From Polyporus tsugae (lineage: Eukaryota > Basidiomycota > Agaricomycetes > Polyporales > Polyporaceae), in assembly GCA_024305745.1 (NCBI GenBank), contig JAHRBS010000009.1, positions 1,116,001-1,180,000 on the forward strand: 64,000 bases of DNA, given 5' to 3'. The notes under the pieces are model-generated. The model worked only from the letters and a program-made list of their open reading frames with translations. It ran no database searches and was not told the DNA's origin. How positions within the stretch are numbered: position 1 is the first letter of the stretch; the number at the start of each line of letters is the position of its first letter. Positions 33,853 to 50,773 of the stretch are shown piece by piece. The position numbers and the translations under genes were made by a program.

Positions 33853-36477
33853 CTACTTTTTGATCTGCCCGATCGACTTCTTGTACGCCGTCTCGAGCTC
33901 CGCCTGCACTTGCGGCAGCACCGGCTGGTGCGTCTTGTACTCCATGCTGAACTCGCCCTTGCCCTGGGTGACGCCGCGGAGGTGGCTCGAGTACCCGAAC
34001 ATGTCGTTCAGCGCGACCTCGGCCGTCGCCGTGAACTCGTCCTCGCGCACCTCGCTGTCGACGATCGTGCCCCGCCGCTGGTTCAGCCCGCCGATGACCG
34101 CGCTCTGGAACTCGGACGGCGCGACGACCTCGACGGTCATGATCGGCTCGAGGATGATCGGCTTCGCTGCGTTGTAGACCTCGCGGAATGCGCCAATCGT
34201 CGCCAGCCTGAACGCCAGTTCGGACGAGTCGACCGAGTGCGCGAGACCATCGTTGAGGACCAACCGGGCGCCGCAGACAAAGTTGCCAGAAAGCGAGCCC
34301 TTTTCCAGTGCCTCGTAGAAGCCCTGCGCGACACGAAGTTGTGAGAAACCCGCTTCAACGGGGTACTAACAGCAGCGTACCTTTTCGCAAGCAGGGATGT
34401 AGTTCGACGGGATGTTCCCACCCATGACCTGGTTCACGAACTCGATGTCCTTGCCCGTCTCCTCGTTCATCTCCATCGGCTCCACGAACCCGATGACACG
34501 CGCGTATTGACCCGCACCGCCGGACTGCTTCTTGTGTGTGTAGAAGAAATCGGCACGTTGGGTGATCGTCTCGCGGAATGCGACGCGCGGCTTGCCCGTC
34601 GTGCACTCGACGTTGTACTCGCGCTTCATGCGCTCCACGTAGATCTCGAGGTGAAGCTCACCCATGCCCGAAATGATGGTCTAGATAAAACTGAGTGAGA
34701 TGCTATGGGGTACGTTCGCAAGCCGGGGCCGCTCACCTCCTTACTCTCCTTGTCGATATGGACACGGAATGTAGGGTCCTCCTTCTGGAAGCGGTTGAGG
34801 GCGCGAGAGAAGTTCGGTGTTTCCTGACCAACTGGTTTCAGGGCCAGTGAAATGACCGGCTCTGGGACATACATCGACGTCTTTTGGCATCGTCAGCGCG
34901 AGTGATCACAGCATCAAAGAGAAACACATACCATGGAGAAGTTCGAAGTGCCGTCGGTGAAGGTATCACCAGATGCGCAGTCAATACCGAAGATAGCACA
35001 GATCTCGCCGGGGCCAATCTCTTGGATGTCCTCCATCTCGTTACTATGCATGCGGACAAGACGGGGGACCTTGACCTTCTTGCCGGTGCGGGCGTGGTAG
35101 ATGAACTGGCCCTTGCGCATCGTGCCCTGGTAAACACGCATATACGTCAACTGTCCGAAGCGACCTTCCTCAAGCTTGAACGCGAGCGCGACGAGAGGAG
35201 CAACAGACGCAGGCGTGAGCTCGACAGGGGGAGCGGAGACCGGGAGCGTGGTGTCGTGAGCAGTAACCTTCGACTCGGCGGGAGTGGGCAAGTACGCGCA
35301 GACACCGTCAAGCATGGGCTGGACAGCGGTGTTCTTGATCGCCGAACCGAGGAAGACCGGGGAGAACTTGAGACCAGTGGTGGCACGACGGATAGCGTTG
35401 GCGAGCTGTGCAGTGGTAGGCTCCTCCTCCATGATCAGAAGGTCGCCCATCTCCTCGTCGACTTCGGCCAGCTGTTCGATGAGCTCGCGGCGCTTCTCCT
35501 TGGCGAGGCCAAGAACTTCAGCGGGGATCTCGTCGGACTCGACGATTTTGTTGCCCTTCTCGCCCTCGTTGTAGATGGCCTTCCAGCGGACCAAGTCGAC
35601 GACACCGCGGAGGTCGTCCTCAACGCCGATGGGGACCTGGACAGCGGCAGCACATATCTTGAGCTTCTGGCGGATTTGGTTGATGACGCGCCATGGGTTG
35701 GCACCAGGCCGGTCCATCTTGTTGATGAAGGAAATCCGAGGAACGTTGTACCGCCGCATTTGCCGATCGACTGTCGTAGTCTGACTCTGCACGCCTGCCA
35801 CTGCGCAGAGGACAAGGATAGCACCGTCCAGAACACGAAGGGCGCGCTCGACCTCGATGGTGAAGTCGACGTGACCTACACAAACCAATTGGCACAAGCG
35901 CGGAGTGCAAAACGTCGATGGAGACGCACCTGGGGTATCGATGATATTGATAGCATACTTTTCCTTGTCTCCGGTAGCGGGCATGCTAGCTTCCCAGTCG
36001 CAGAAGGTGGCGGCACTCTGGATGGTGATGCCCTTCTCGCGCTCCAGCTCCATGCTGTCCATCTTGGCACCGACGTTGTCGCGTCCACGAACCTGTGAAT
36101 ACAAACGCAGAAGCGACGAGAGCTTGTTAGGAGATATGCATTGCGCGTAGGAGTGGTGCACGCACCTCATGGATCTCGTGAATACGACCGGTGTAGTACA
36201 GTATGCGTTCCGTCAGCGTCGTCTTGCCAGAGTCGATGTGTGCCGAGACACCAATGTTCCGCTGAAAGCGTAGCCTCTTGAGGTCATCGTCGGTGAGGTC
36301 GTAGGTCGGGTACTCCTTGGCGGGAGGCTGCTCCGCGGATTCCGTAGGCTTGAGGGCAGCAACGGTGGCAGCGTTCCTCCGAGCTGGCAGAGACCAGAGG
36401 AGAGAAGGAAGAGTAGAAGAAAGCCTAGGGAGTGGTCGTGTGCGAAGACAGGCCTGGAAGATGTTCGAGCGCAACAT
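33853..36477 (-). CDS. MEF1: Mitochondrial translation elongation factor G1
   Basis: The GTPase drives translocation on mitoribosomes. The N-terminus ([20 protein letters not shown]) is a basic presequence; an in-frame ATG 45 nt upstream (36522) is a possible alternative start. GTPase motifs are intact: [19 protein letters not shown] (P-loop), [21 protein letters not shown] split by an intron, and NKMDRPGA. Domains II-V follow with [45 protein letters not shown] and [21 protein letters not shown]. The C-terminus ends QIKK. Six or so introns are visible (near 36120-36170, 35880-35935, 34870-34930, 34680-34740, 34325-34380). It is divergent from PEX1. Confidence 0.95.
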
Positions 36478-36743
36478 CCTCGCAGCTCCACGTCGCGGAC
36501 GGAGACCAAGTTCAAGCTGCAAAGTTACGCTAAGGCGGCTTCAGTGTTCCGCTGTCCCCCTCCAGCGAAATTTAGGCGCCTCACCAATTGACGCCGAACT
36601 CGCATACAGCCTCGACCCTCGGCTTTATGTAGATCTGAGATTTCACCCTCGTCCACGCTCTCGACGTCCACATCGACCACCAACGTTCACCTCTCCTCGA
36701 CCGGACTCCCAACAGACTCTCAGCCAATACAGTGAAACTCGTT
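36478..36743. promoter_or_regulatory. Divergent promoter of MEF1 and PEX1
   Basis: 266 bp separate the start codons of two organelle-biogenesis genes. The interval is pyrimidine/purine mixed without an obvious TATA box. If the upstream in-frame MEF1 ATG (36522) is used, the gap shrinks to 221 bp. Confidence 0.45.
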
Positions 36744-41341
<4,598 letters not shown>

Positions 41342-41915
41342 CCTCATTGAGGAAGGTTAAGTAAGTACCCCGCGCTGAACGTCAATACTTACGGATAGGG
41401 CTGGCCCCCCCAAATTGCCCGAACGTAATTCGGCCATGAGCAGGAACTGGGCCTCAGGATTATTGAATGAGGGATAATTGACTCAGGAACTGGACCGGAA
41501 CTAAGTCAGGTCGAATCATGGACACCGTCCTATGTAAACTGCTTGGGCCGTGCGGGATTCTGGCGGGAGAGCCATGTGAATTCCGCATTAGCTCCGAGCG
41601 AGTCATGTCTGGCTCAGCTGGAGTGTTGAGCTAAGTGAGAGCGATGTGCGGAGTGCTTTAGGCAGATCTAGCCGTCCAAGACCGACATCCCTCCACAGTC
41701 CGGGCCGAGCGCCACCGGGGAAGCTCCGCGGCATGCACGTGACGGATGTGGTCGGCAGGGACCGGGTAAAGAATGCGGGGTACTGTATGTCCCTTTCCTT
41801 CGCTCAGCCCCGGCCCTCCTCGACGTCAACTATCTCCCCTACCTCCACTCTCTCTCTCTCTCTCGTTCTCCCCTGCGCGCCGACGCCCGCACCCCTGGCC
41901 TCGGCGACGATAGCC
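41342..41915. other. Intergenic region, promoter of the PTC7-like gene
   Basis: No gene was seen. A CT dinucleotide run (about 41847-41867) and generally pyrimidine-rich sequence lie 50-100 bp upstream of the ATG at 41916, a common fungal core-promoter arrangement. Frames opening at 41646 read into the phosphatase gene, but the segment before 41916 resembles no known domain. Confidence 0.5.
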
Positions 41916-43990
41916 ATGAAGACAATCCACAAACGCCTCTACACCGTTCTTCCCCGTTCTGCGGCCCTGACTCCTTCAACAGCCTCCGCTTCGCAAATCC
42001 CTCTCCCCCGTCCTCGCTCCAATTCAGCCTCCACTCCCCGGAATCTCTACACTGCCTCTCACCTTTCATTTTTCGATGCCGCGGCACCAGTGACCCCGCC
42101 CCCGCCTTCAACTTCCCGTGGAACTTCCAATCTCCTTCTCGGCACCCGAGTAGCTGCAGAGGTCCGCGCAGAAGTCGAGGGTCACTCCAGCAACCCCTCC
42201 TCCCAGCAGCAATCAACATACTTCTCCTCCTCCATCGCTACCGCCCTCGGCCAGTCAGACGCCTCCTCTCACCTCCCCATCCTCCCCTACAACCCCTTCC
42301 TCCCCTACCAGTCTCTATCTCCGCTCTTCGTCTACTCTGCAAAATCCGCAGAGGCCCCAGCGCCCGAGAGCCGCAAAAAACGCCATCGGACGCGATATCA
42401 ACTCGACGTCGGTGCATACGGCATCCCGAAACGTTCACGCGGCCCCTGCGTCGCCGGTCGCGACGGTCTCGGTCGGTTCGACGGCCGAACGGAGGCGCAT
42501 TCGGACGAGCTCAGTCGGGCGGTGCAGGTCGGCGAGGACGCCTACTTCGTGCGAGAAAACGCGATGGGCGTCGCGGACGGTGTTGGCGGATGGTCTAGGC
42601 ATCGGCGACATGGTCAGTCAATTTGACATCTCTGTACACCCGGACAGTCAGCGCCTGACGGTTGGTTCTATTCCCACTTATTGCAGCCAATGCGGACCCT
42701 ACGCCCAGTGCTTTATTTGCTCGGCGGTTAATGCACTATTGCTCGGAGGAGGTCGATGCTGCGAACGAGGAGCAGTGGTGTGTGTTTCGGATCACTTGTT
42801 TCTATGGGCGACGACCGCTCACCCATCTTCAGTTTTGCCGACTCCGACTCGCATTCGGAGGCGGACGTCGACCTCTGTGCCGAACTCGAGGACTCGTTAG
42901 AGGAGCTTGAGGACGGCTTAGATGTGCTCATGATTCTCGAGAAGGCCTACGAGAAGGCACTCAAGTCTCACGTCCGTCGGGTAGATCAATGCACTTCATC
43001 CGGCAGTTCTCGATCACCTTCGCCATCCGACAGCAAACCAGAACCGGTCTCGGCCTCCGCATCTTCCACACGACATTCTGCCGAGTCACAATCAGCCCCT
43101 GGAGTCATTCCTCTATTCGAGGGCTCCTCGACGGCGCTTGTCGCGATCCTCGAGCATCCATCTTCCTCTCGGTTAACCAAGGCCGACACTGCGCTGTTCG
43201 CTCCCCAACCTGTATCGAGCAAGGCTGGAAAGCCCCAGGTGAGCACCGATGGAGCTGTGATCCGCATCGCCCATCTGGGCGACTGCATGGGCATGCTCAT
43301 CCGTGGCGAGGAGATCGTATGGCGAACCGAGGAGATGTGGTGGAACGTGAGCATCATCTCTTATCCAGCCATCTGCTTGTCGGCACTGTCTCACACCGTA
43401 TGGTACAGTTCAACACTCCAGTACAACTCGGGCCGACGTCGTCGACGAAGCCTCACGACGCGCGAGTTTTCACGGTCCCCGTCCGACAGGACGACATCCT
43501 CATCCTCGCCTCGGACGGTCTTTCCGACAACCTCTGGGACAAAGACATCCTCGACGAAGTCGTTCGGTTCCGCCGATCCTTCATGGGGCCACCACCCGCA
43601 AAACCAGAGTCGAATGAGGGCGAGGCTGCAACGCCTGCACCACCGAGCACAACCTTCCGGCGAAGCACGCTCGCGGGCATGCTCAGCGAGGCGCTGTGTT
43701 CGCGCGCGAAGCGCGTGTCCGAGACGCGCGGCTCCAGCAAGGCTGCTGAGAAGAAAAGCGTGCTGACGTCTGCCGAGGGCGGCGCGCAGGCGCAAGCGGA
43801 GCTCGACGTGCCGTTCGCGAAGCGGGCAAAGGAGCAGGGGAAGCTGTTCGAGGGCGGCAAGCCGGACGGTGAGTTTATCACCTATGACGTCTCACTTGTC
43901 TGAGACGGATCGCTGATGCCTGATCTTTCCGCTGCCTCGTGTGTACCAGACATCTCGGTGCTCGTCGCGGTGATCTCGCCCGTAGAGTAG
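41916..43990 (+). CDS. PTC7: PP2C-family phosphatase, Ptc7-like (probably mitochondrial)
   Basis: Yeast Ptc7 is a mitochondrial PP2C linked to coenzyme Q synthesis. The start MKTIHKRLYTVLPRSAALTP is a basic presequence, followed by a Ser/Pro-rich stretch of about 160 residues. Catalytic-domain motifs are VGEDAYFVREN, MGVADGVGGWSRHRH (metal-binding DGVGGW), ANADPTPSALFARRLMHYC, IRIAHLGDCMGMLIRGEEI, FNTPVQLG and DDILILASDGLSDNLWD. An acidic/Ser-rich insert (about 42840-43160) and a second insert (about 43610-43830) interrupt the core. The last exon (DISVLVAVISPVE) ends at the TAG at 43988-43990. Introns lie near 42613-42686, 42774-42830, 43345-43400 and 43868-43949. A direct mitochondrial role is inferred from similarity. 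Confidence 0.88.
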
Positions 43991-44850
43991 AGCGCAGGAC
44001 TTCCTTTATCTTCTGTCCCCTTTGACTTCCTCTCTTCTTTCCTCTCTTTCGTCGTGTTCGTCTTCGCTTTGTGACTTTTGGTTGTGCATGTTTTGGTCTC
44101 CTCTCTCCTACATCTCACGTCTCGTTTGCTACAGATACACACATTAGCCTATCCACTCATCCTCATCTTCATGCGATCACCCAATATGATAACACCCATC
44201 AACCTATTATTATGCATTCTTGCCTTCTCCCTTTCATCCTCCTCATTCATAAATCATCCCCTCCCCCCACCCTTTTCATCCACATCCCACCACTCCCATT
44301 CCCGGTCAGAACCCTCAGCAGTCAGTGCGAGGACACCCGTTCCCCTCTTCCCCATTCCCAACCTCCACTTGAAAGGCCTAAAGATCGGAAGAAAATGGAT
44401 CCGTGTAGAGTTAGGATATCAGTATCTAACGTTCCGTCGCATGCGTATATACAGCCTTCGTCTGTCCGTCTTCTTTGCATACACACATGTACATATACGG
44501 CCTCTCTTCCAAACATACATAACGTACTTGCGCCCCACGTTGAATATTCATGTACAACAGCATCGATGTCGTGCCCGAAAGGGACGCATAGCGTACTCCA
44601 GGACTATTTTTGGTTGACAATGAATGTCTATATCATGGGTGCTATATAATATATGTAGTGAGTGAGGGCGGCATGTTATGGAGCGACTATAGCTAGCCTT
44701 ATCTTATCTCTTCCGGTGTGGCGAGGAAGGCGAGATGGGTCTGGTCGTGGTCCTGCGCTTCGTCCTCGACTTCTTCTTCTTTATCAATATATCTCCTGGT
44801 ACCATCGCCTTAATTTCTCACCCCATCTTTCTCTGAACCAGCATTGAACC
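43991..44850. other. Intergenic region; no supported gene
   Basis: This is AT- and CT-rich sequence with overlapping frames of up to 192 codons (44071-44649). They are Ser/Pro/His-rich, share no motif with known proteins and probably reflect base composition. The last 100 bp before 44851 are pyrimidine-rich and should hold the uricase promoter. Confidence 0.45.
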
Positions 44851-46329
44851 ATGTCTGAGCTTTCTTACCTCTCGCACGCCCGCTACGGCAAAGACAAGGT
44901 CAGGGTACTCCGTGTCGTTCGCGATGGTGCATGGCACAATATCGTCGAGTACAATGTCACCGCACTCGTAGAGGGCGATATCGATATCAGGTATGTTTCT
45001 GCCTACGTATACGTTTCAAACTATCGTTTCAAACTATCGTGCCCACGCGCCCGTTGCAGCTATACCAAGGCCGACAACTCTGTAGTCGTCGCGACCGATT
45101 CCAGTAAGTGCTTCCCTGATCTCCATGCACGCTGGGCCAGGCTCATAACGCCCCTTCTCCGTGCCCAGTAAAGAATATCACTTACTGTAACCAATCCTCC
45201 CCCACTTCCCCCCTTGTCCACCCGCTCGACTAACCTCTTTCCGTACTCGCCGGATAGACATCGCCAAAACATCCCCGCATGTCCTGGTTCCCGAGCGTTT
45301 CGCCCTCCACCTAGGCACCCACCTCGTCTCCAAATACGCCCACTTGAAGAAGGCCTTCATTACCGTAGAGCAGCTGCGATGGCAGCGGATCCCCATCTCG
45401 CAGGGCCAGGGCCAGACTCCCAAGGAGCACTCGCATGCGTTCTACCGCGACGGTGACGAGAAGCGCACCGTAGAAGTCGAGGTCTGTATTTGTGTTATCT
45501 CATTCGCAGGCCCGCCCCCGCAGACCAATAGCTGACTCTCCCATGTACCCTTCCTTGTCTCCTTTTGCCACCCAGGTCGACGCTTCCGCTGGGAAGAACA
45601 AGCTCGTCGCGCGCGTGACGTCCGGGCTGAAGGACCTACTCGTGGTCAAGACGACAGGCTCGGCCTTTGAGTCGTTCGTTCGCGACGAGTATACGACGCT
45701 CGGCGAGGTCAACGACCGCATCTTCTCGACGTCGATCGATCTCACCTACACCTTCGCGCCCGTCAGCATCCCCAAGCCCGCCGACGGCGAAGGTAAGGTC
45801 TTCGAGGCTCCCTTCGCGGGGGAGGCCGCGAAGGGCACGTCGTGGGATGGCGATGCCCTCGCTGCGTCTCTTCGGACCGTAACGCTCGAGGTGTTTGCGC
45901 TGGACGAGAGCGCAAGCGTGCAGGTCAGGCGCTCGCCATTCCGGCCCTATCTCCATGTATCGGTGCTGACTTGGGGCATGGAAAGGCGACGCTCTACAAG
46001 ATGGGCCAGCGCATCATCGCGGAGAACCAGCATATCACGAACGTGACTTACAGTCTCCCGAACAAGCACTACGTCCCCGTCGACATGAAGTATATCGGCA
46101 TCGACAACATAACTCCGTACGTATCCTGTCCACGAGTTGGACCAAAATTAACGTATTTCTTTGTTTGCAACCTTGTAGGCGTAATGCAGAAGTATTCCTA
46201 CCTCTGGCCCACCCTAGGTATGTCAGACTTGATCTCTAGTCTGGCTCGGCGACTGTGTCAGCGACAAGGACTGATGCTCGTTTGTATTTCCATAGCGGTC
46301 TCATCTCCGCCACTATCACCCGCAAGTAA
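44851..46329 (+). CDS. uaZ: Urate oxidase (uricase)
   Basis: Uricase oxidises urate to 5-hydroxyisourate in purine catabolism. The frame opens MSELSYLSHARYGKDKVRVLR and shows YTKADNSVVVATDS (split by an intron), LHLGTHLVSKYAHLKKAFI, AFYRDGDEKRTVEVEV, LLVVKTTGSAFESFVRDEYT, LGEVNDRIFSTSIDLTYTF, SASVQATLYKMGQRIIAE, VTYSLPNKHYVPVDMKYIG and, in the last two exons, RNAEVFLPLAHPSGLISAT. The catalytic Lys/Thr pair and the NKHY block are present. The protein ends ITRK at TAA 46327-46329. The canonical SKL-type peroxisomal signal found on many uricases is not visible here. Introns lie near 44990-45060, 45103-45258, 45484-45575, 45925-45986, 46118-46179 and 46217-46298. Confidence 0.92.
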
Positions 46330-46837
46330 GGTGGGTCGTGTGGAGGATCCACAACCCGACTTTTGGGACACTGCAGATCTGGGGAAGGACGGTTGGGGGA
46401 GGGCGAAAGGCGAATCATCCGCACGGCATGCAAATACTGACACAAGAACAATGACAAATTACAACCACATAACCTTCCGACGACATGTACAATCAGTCCC
46501 ACATCACTTTTTTTATGCGAGCTACCACTCACCGAGGTTACTCTCACATCGCTGCATATAAGCCCATCACGCTGGGCAGCAAGCTTATCAAACGGTATTC
46601 AAGCACAAGCTTTACAGAAATGGGTCTGCGATTGTATTGAGTTTCAAGAACAAGCAGTGGTGGTGGAGTACGTACCATTGTAGTTACATTGGGTTGTTTC
46701 TTCTACCTCATACAACAAATGCTTCACTTGCTATCTATACCATGCGCCCTACCCAAAACCCATCTCATGAAGACGTCTTGATCTTCATGTGCACTGACTT
46801 CGCTCTCGTCAGCTGGTCGTAACCTGGCCGTCCGCAA
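46330..46837. other. Spacer between convergent uricase and aldehyde dehydrogenase genes
   Basis: The two genes point toward each other, so this is 3'-flanking sequence on both sides. No gene was seen. A search for an extra uricase exon that would add an SKL end found none in frame. Confidence 0.5.
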
Positions 46838-48934
46838 TCAGCATACAGCCTCCTCTGCCTTCACCCCAATGAGATCAGACGCACCGAACACGCTCAAACT
46901 CACACCCCTGCCGCTGTTCTTCACACCGGTCCACGCGAGCGCAGGGTCGAGGTAGTCGCACCGGTTGAGGAAGACCGTGCCCGTGTGCAGCTCGTCGACC
47001 ATGTGCAGGAACGCCTGCTCCGACTCGGGGCTGCCCTCCGCGTTCGTCCACACGGATGCGGTGAGGCCGTAGGGAGAGTCGTTCATGAGCGCGATCGCCT
47101 CGACGTCCGAGGCGACCTTCTGGATGCCGATAACGGGTCCGAAGGTCTCTTCCTAATGGATGGGGAGATGGGGGGGGGGCGTGATCAACGTCTTCCATGA
47201 AAGCGATATGGCCGCACGTACCTTCATTATCTCCATCGCTGCATTTGAGGATAGTCAGGATTCACATCGGCCTCAAGAATATATCGATCAACATACAGTG
47301 ATTCACATCGACGAGGACCTGCGGGGCGACAAACGAGGTCCCTCTGTTCGAAAGTAAGTCGCAAGACCTGCGATCAACGCCAGTCCTCCACTTACGATTT
47401 CGCGGCTGGGAACAGATCCCCTGGGATGAGAGCCTTCGCTCCAGCGGCGACTGGAATAGAGCAGCATGAGGTGTGACATAGATATACTCCTCGACGGGCG
47501 TACCAGTATCAGCAACCTGTTTCCGTATCCGTTCGGCGCTGGCCAGGCTGCAAACGGGGCCAAGGTTATACTCAGCATCGGTCGGGTCGCCAAGCTTGTA
47601 TTTCTGAAAAGCAATGGCGTTACGATAAGCAGTTATGAAGCTGCGACCATACGCACCTTAGTGAGCTCCACGAACTTCTCGACGAACTGGTCGAAGATAG
47701 ATTCGTGAACATAAATGCGCTATGTATGCGGTGTAACCATGTCAGGTGGGATGCGAGTGCTCGAAATTAAACTTGAAGCAAACCTCGATGGCACAGCAGC
47801 TCTGTCCAGAGTTAAAGAAGGCACCTGAGCGGCGTTAACACGACCCGCAGATTATCTTCCGGCGATAGAGCCTTACCATCGACCAGTTCGGCAACAGTGT
47901 AATCCAAGTCCGCGTCTGCCCGAACGTACGCAGGATCCTTGCCACCGAGCTGTCATGCGCCACCAAAGTCAATCCATCACATTCAGCCCCAAACGAATGG
48001 CGACATGCCTCAAGCCCGACGCCTTTGAAAGTTGGCGCCTCAGCGGCGGCGATGTCCACCGCGCGGCCGCCAGCAACGCTCCCAGTGAATGCCACGAAGT
48101 CGACGAGGGCGTGCTGAACCGCCTTAGCCGTGAGCTCCGGGCTCAGGTGGATGACCTGAAGCGCGTCCTTGGGAACACCGGCATTGTGAAACGCGAGGGC
48201 GAAACGCTCTGCGGCGAGGGGAGTCTGGGGAGATGGCTTGATGATGACGACGTTGCCGGAGATGAGTGCTGGGAGCACGGAGTTGACCATGACGAGGTAC
48301 GGGTAGCTGGCAGGCAGGCGAGAAAGAAAGCATCAGGTATGGATTAAACGATGAGGTGTCAGCAAGGGGTACACACTTCCATGGGGCGATAACCAGGACG
48401 ACACCAAGAGGATCGCGCTTTATATAACGACGGAAGCCAGGCTTATCGGTGTCCGTAAGGGAGAGGTCTTTGAGAGACTTCTCGGCGATGGAGAGCAAGT
48501 AATTTGCGCGGTCCAAGGTACCGCGGATCTCACCGGGAACTTGCTTAGCAGGTCTGAAACAAGCCTTCGCATGGGATAACATATGCTATGTAGAAGCTGA
48601 ACACGCACCGACCCATCTGGAGAGCGAGCTCAAGGGGGATCTCCTCCTGCATCTTCTCAAACTCCTCCTGCGAACCGTCGGGTCAGTTTGGCTCCGAGTG
48701 CCATGAGGGATCTCGACAGACCATGAACCTGCGACCTATCGCGATGCGCTGTTTGAGCGGCACGCGACCCCACTTTTCCTGCGCGACGGCCGCATTCTGG
48801 ATGCACTTGTCCAACTGGGTGAGCGAAGGGTAGGTGCGAATGACGAGCGGGTGCTGATTGTGTGGGATGAGCGTCGTCTGCGATGCGGGATCCGTATCAG
48901 ACTGGATGATGGTTCCAGCAGGATTCAAAGACAT
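46838..48934 (-). CDS. NAD(P)-dependent aldehyde dehydrogenase
   Basis: The protein starts MSLNPAGTIIQSDTDPAS and shows VLVIAPWKYPYLV (split by an intron), LPALISGNVVIIKPSPQTPL, DFVAFTGSVAGGRAVDIAA (nucleotide site), GVGLELGGKDPAYVRADAD (active-site Glu) and FFNSGQSCCAIERIYVHE (catalytic Cys). After three short exons come FVAPQVLVDVNHSMEIMKEETFGPVIG, ALMNDSPYGLTASVWTN and NRCDYLDPALAWTGVKNSG. About nine exons are needed. The SGQSCCAIERIYVHE form resembles a fungal ALDH subgroup of uncertain substrate. A specific substrate cannot be named from sequence. The 47150-47760 part is split into short exons and its exact edges are uncertain. It is divergent from MID1. Confidence 0.9.
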
Positions 48935-49199
48935 CGTTCGTTCAGCTGAGGGCGATCGTTGTGTGGCCGCGGCGGGAGAAAGAGATCAAGGATACTGGAC
49001 AGGTCAGCCGCAGCCTGGCAGGAGCAGCCACTGAGCGCTGAGCAGTGAGACCTATGAGCGTCTAGATTACCTAACTAAGCGTGAATGGGCGCTCACCATG
49101 GATTACTGTAACCTTAGATCCGCCGCCTCTCAACTGAGTCCAGTAACCCTCACTGTGTTCCTATCCTCTCGCGCTCATATATATGCTCTGCAGCTCCCC
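48935..49199. promoter_or_regulatory. Divergent promoter region of the ALDH gene and MID1
   Basis: 265 bp lie between the two start codons. A CATATATATG sequence at about 49176-49185 is TATA-like but only about 20 bp upstream of the chosen MID1 ATG, so either the leader is very short or the box is not used. Confidence 0.4.
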
Positions 49200-50773
49200 A
49201 TGATCACATTTCTGCCTGTTTCGCTTCTTGCTGTCATCCAGTCCTTCCTCTTACTTGCAGAGGCTCAGCAGAAGCTCTCTCTGGATACCATCGCTGGTCT
49301 CAACACCAACAACCTCCCCAACCCTCCATCCTTCAGCGTACCGTCGAGCGGCGACACATCTATCATTTCGGTTGCTCTATGTGCTTCCTCGGATCATCCG
49401 CCGCGGTTCTTTGTCACAAATGACACCGCAATTTCGCAACCTAGTGTCTCGGATGTGGACAACGTCAATACCTACGAGATCGTCATCGGCTCAGAGGGTT
49501 TCGGAAGTCGGGCGCTGGTCTTCACCAATGGAGGGACCATAGCAGTCGTGAAAGATAGTACAGCGACACCGTTTGAAATGGTCGTCTCGACAAATAGTGA
49601 GTACGGGACCCGTTGCCTTTCCGAGATACCGTGCTCATTACTCTGGAGACGCAACCTCCGAGGTCTCCTATCCCCTCCTTGGAGACACCACTTCAAATCA
49701 AGCCCTTATATTTTCTCCGCCCTTTGACCCCCAGAGTATTCAGCAACCTACCTTCCCCAACTACACCTTGCCCTCTGCAAACATGTCCTTGCCCTCACAG
49801 CCTTCCTCACCGACCAACCATACCCTCATCCTCACGCAAACATCCTCCTCACCGTTCAACGGTCTTCCAAGAACGGCATGTGCTATCAGAACCCAACAGA
49901 ACACTCGAGGCGTGACTACTCTCTCCTCTACGCAAAGCGTGGGGATGTGGCTGAAGAACACCGACGGCTGGCGCTGGGAGTGGTTTGTAGGTGGCCTTAC
50001 CCCCAACACAAATTACACCGCATATGCGTTGCAGGACGGGCAACTAGCAGCGTCTCGATCAATCAACTTCGTGACAAAGTCCCGTACGTGAATGTTCCCT
50101 GTTATTCCCTTGCACCCCATGTTCACCTCTATTCGCAGCTGCTTTTGAATGCTCTCTCCTGCACCAGCTTCCGTTCTGCCCGTCCATATCATACGCAGTT
50201 CCTCTTCCTCCACCGCGTCCTCCCGCCTCAGTTAACACCCCAGACACGATCCCTTCCGCGGTGTCCGAAATTTTCATCTCCTACCTATCCAACTTCACTA
50301 CTACGCTCAGTACCCTCGCTTGTGGCCGCGACCACTACAGCCCGCTCGTGACCTGCGCCGACTGTCAGGCCGCCTACCGCACCTGGCTCTGCACCGTCTC
50401 CTTCCCGCGCTGCACCGAGGCCCCAGACAACTCGACGACAACGACATCAGCGTCAGCGAGCGGCCCTAGTGCTAGCGCGCAGGTCCCGCTCGCCGCCGTG
50501 CAGTCCGTACAGGCCAACGCGCCCCCGCGCAACCCCGCCCTCCCGTCGTTCTCGTCCGCGTACGAGGCGCTCCTGCCGTGCCTCGAGACGTGCAACGCGG
50601 CGGACCGCGCGTGCCCGGCGTTCCTCGGCTTCAAGTGTCCACTGCCGCAGTTCACGGCGGCGAACAGCTACGGGGTCGGGTTCGTCGACAGCGGCGAGGA
50701 CGGTGAGTGGGGCCACGGCTCCACGGGGATCGCGCAGGACGTGTATGGTAACGTGTGGTGCAACGCCGGCTGA
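49200..50773 (+). CDS. MID1: Mid1, regulatory subunit of the stretch-activated Ca2+ channel
   Basis: Mid1 partners the Cch1 pore in the high-affinity plasma-membrane calcium uptake system. ATG 49200 opens a signal peptide (MITFLPVSLLAVIQSFLLLAEA). An extracellular beta-rich region with several N-glycosylation sites (NYT, NMS, NHT) follows and includes WRWEWFVGGLTPNTNYTAY. The Cys-rich C-terminal domain carries LACGRDHYSPLVTCADCQAAYRTWLC, PRCTEAP, LPCLETCNAADRACPAFLGFKCP and ends NVWCNAG. The spacing of these cysteines and the closing GIAQDVYGNVWCN are typical of fungal Mid1. Introns lie near 49598-49650 and 50086-50138. An ATG at 49098 in the same frame was rejected because it would bury the signal peptide. 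Confidence 0.9.

Noticed and set aside
34884..36098. Plus-strand frame of 404 codons
   Set aside because: Exactly antisense to the GTPase and domain II coding exon of MEF1, whose motifs are unambiguous.
44071..44649. Overlapping frames of 179 and 192 codons
   Set aside because: Low-complexity Ser/Pro/His composition, two frames open at once, no motif and no splice context; probably 3'-flank base composition.
46570..46600. SKL-coding triplets (AGCAAGCTT) downstream of uricase as a hidden PTS1 exon
   Set aside because: The codons are not followed by a stop and no acceptor places them in frame with the uricase C-terminus.
44851..50773. Possible peroxisomal gene cluster (PEX1, uricase, ALDH)
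   Set aside because: Unrelated genes intervene, no shared promoter motif is visible and the uricase lacks a PTS1; proximity alone is not evidence of a cluster.
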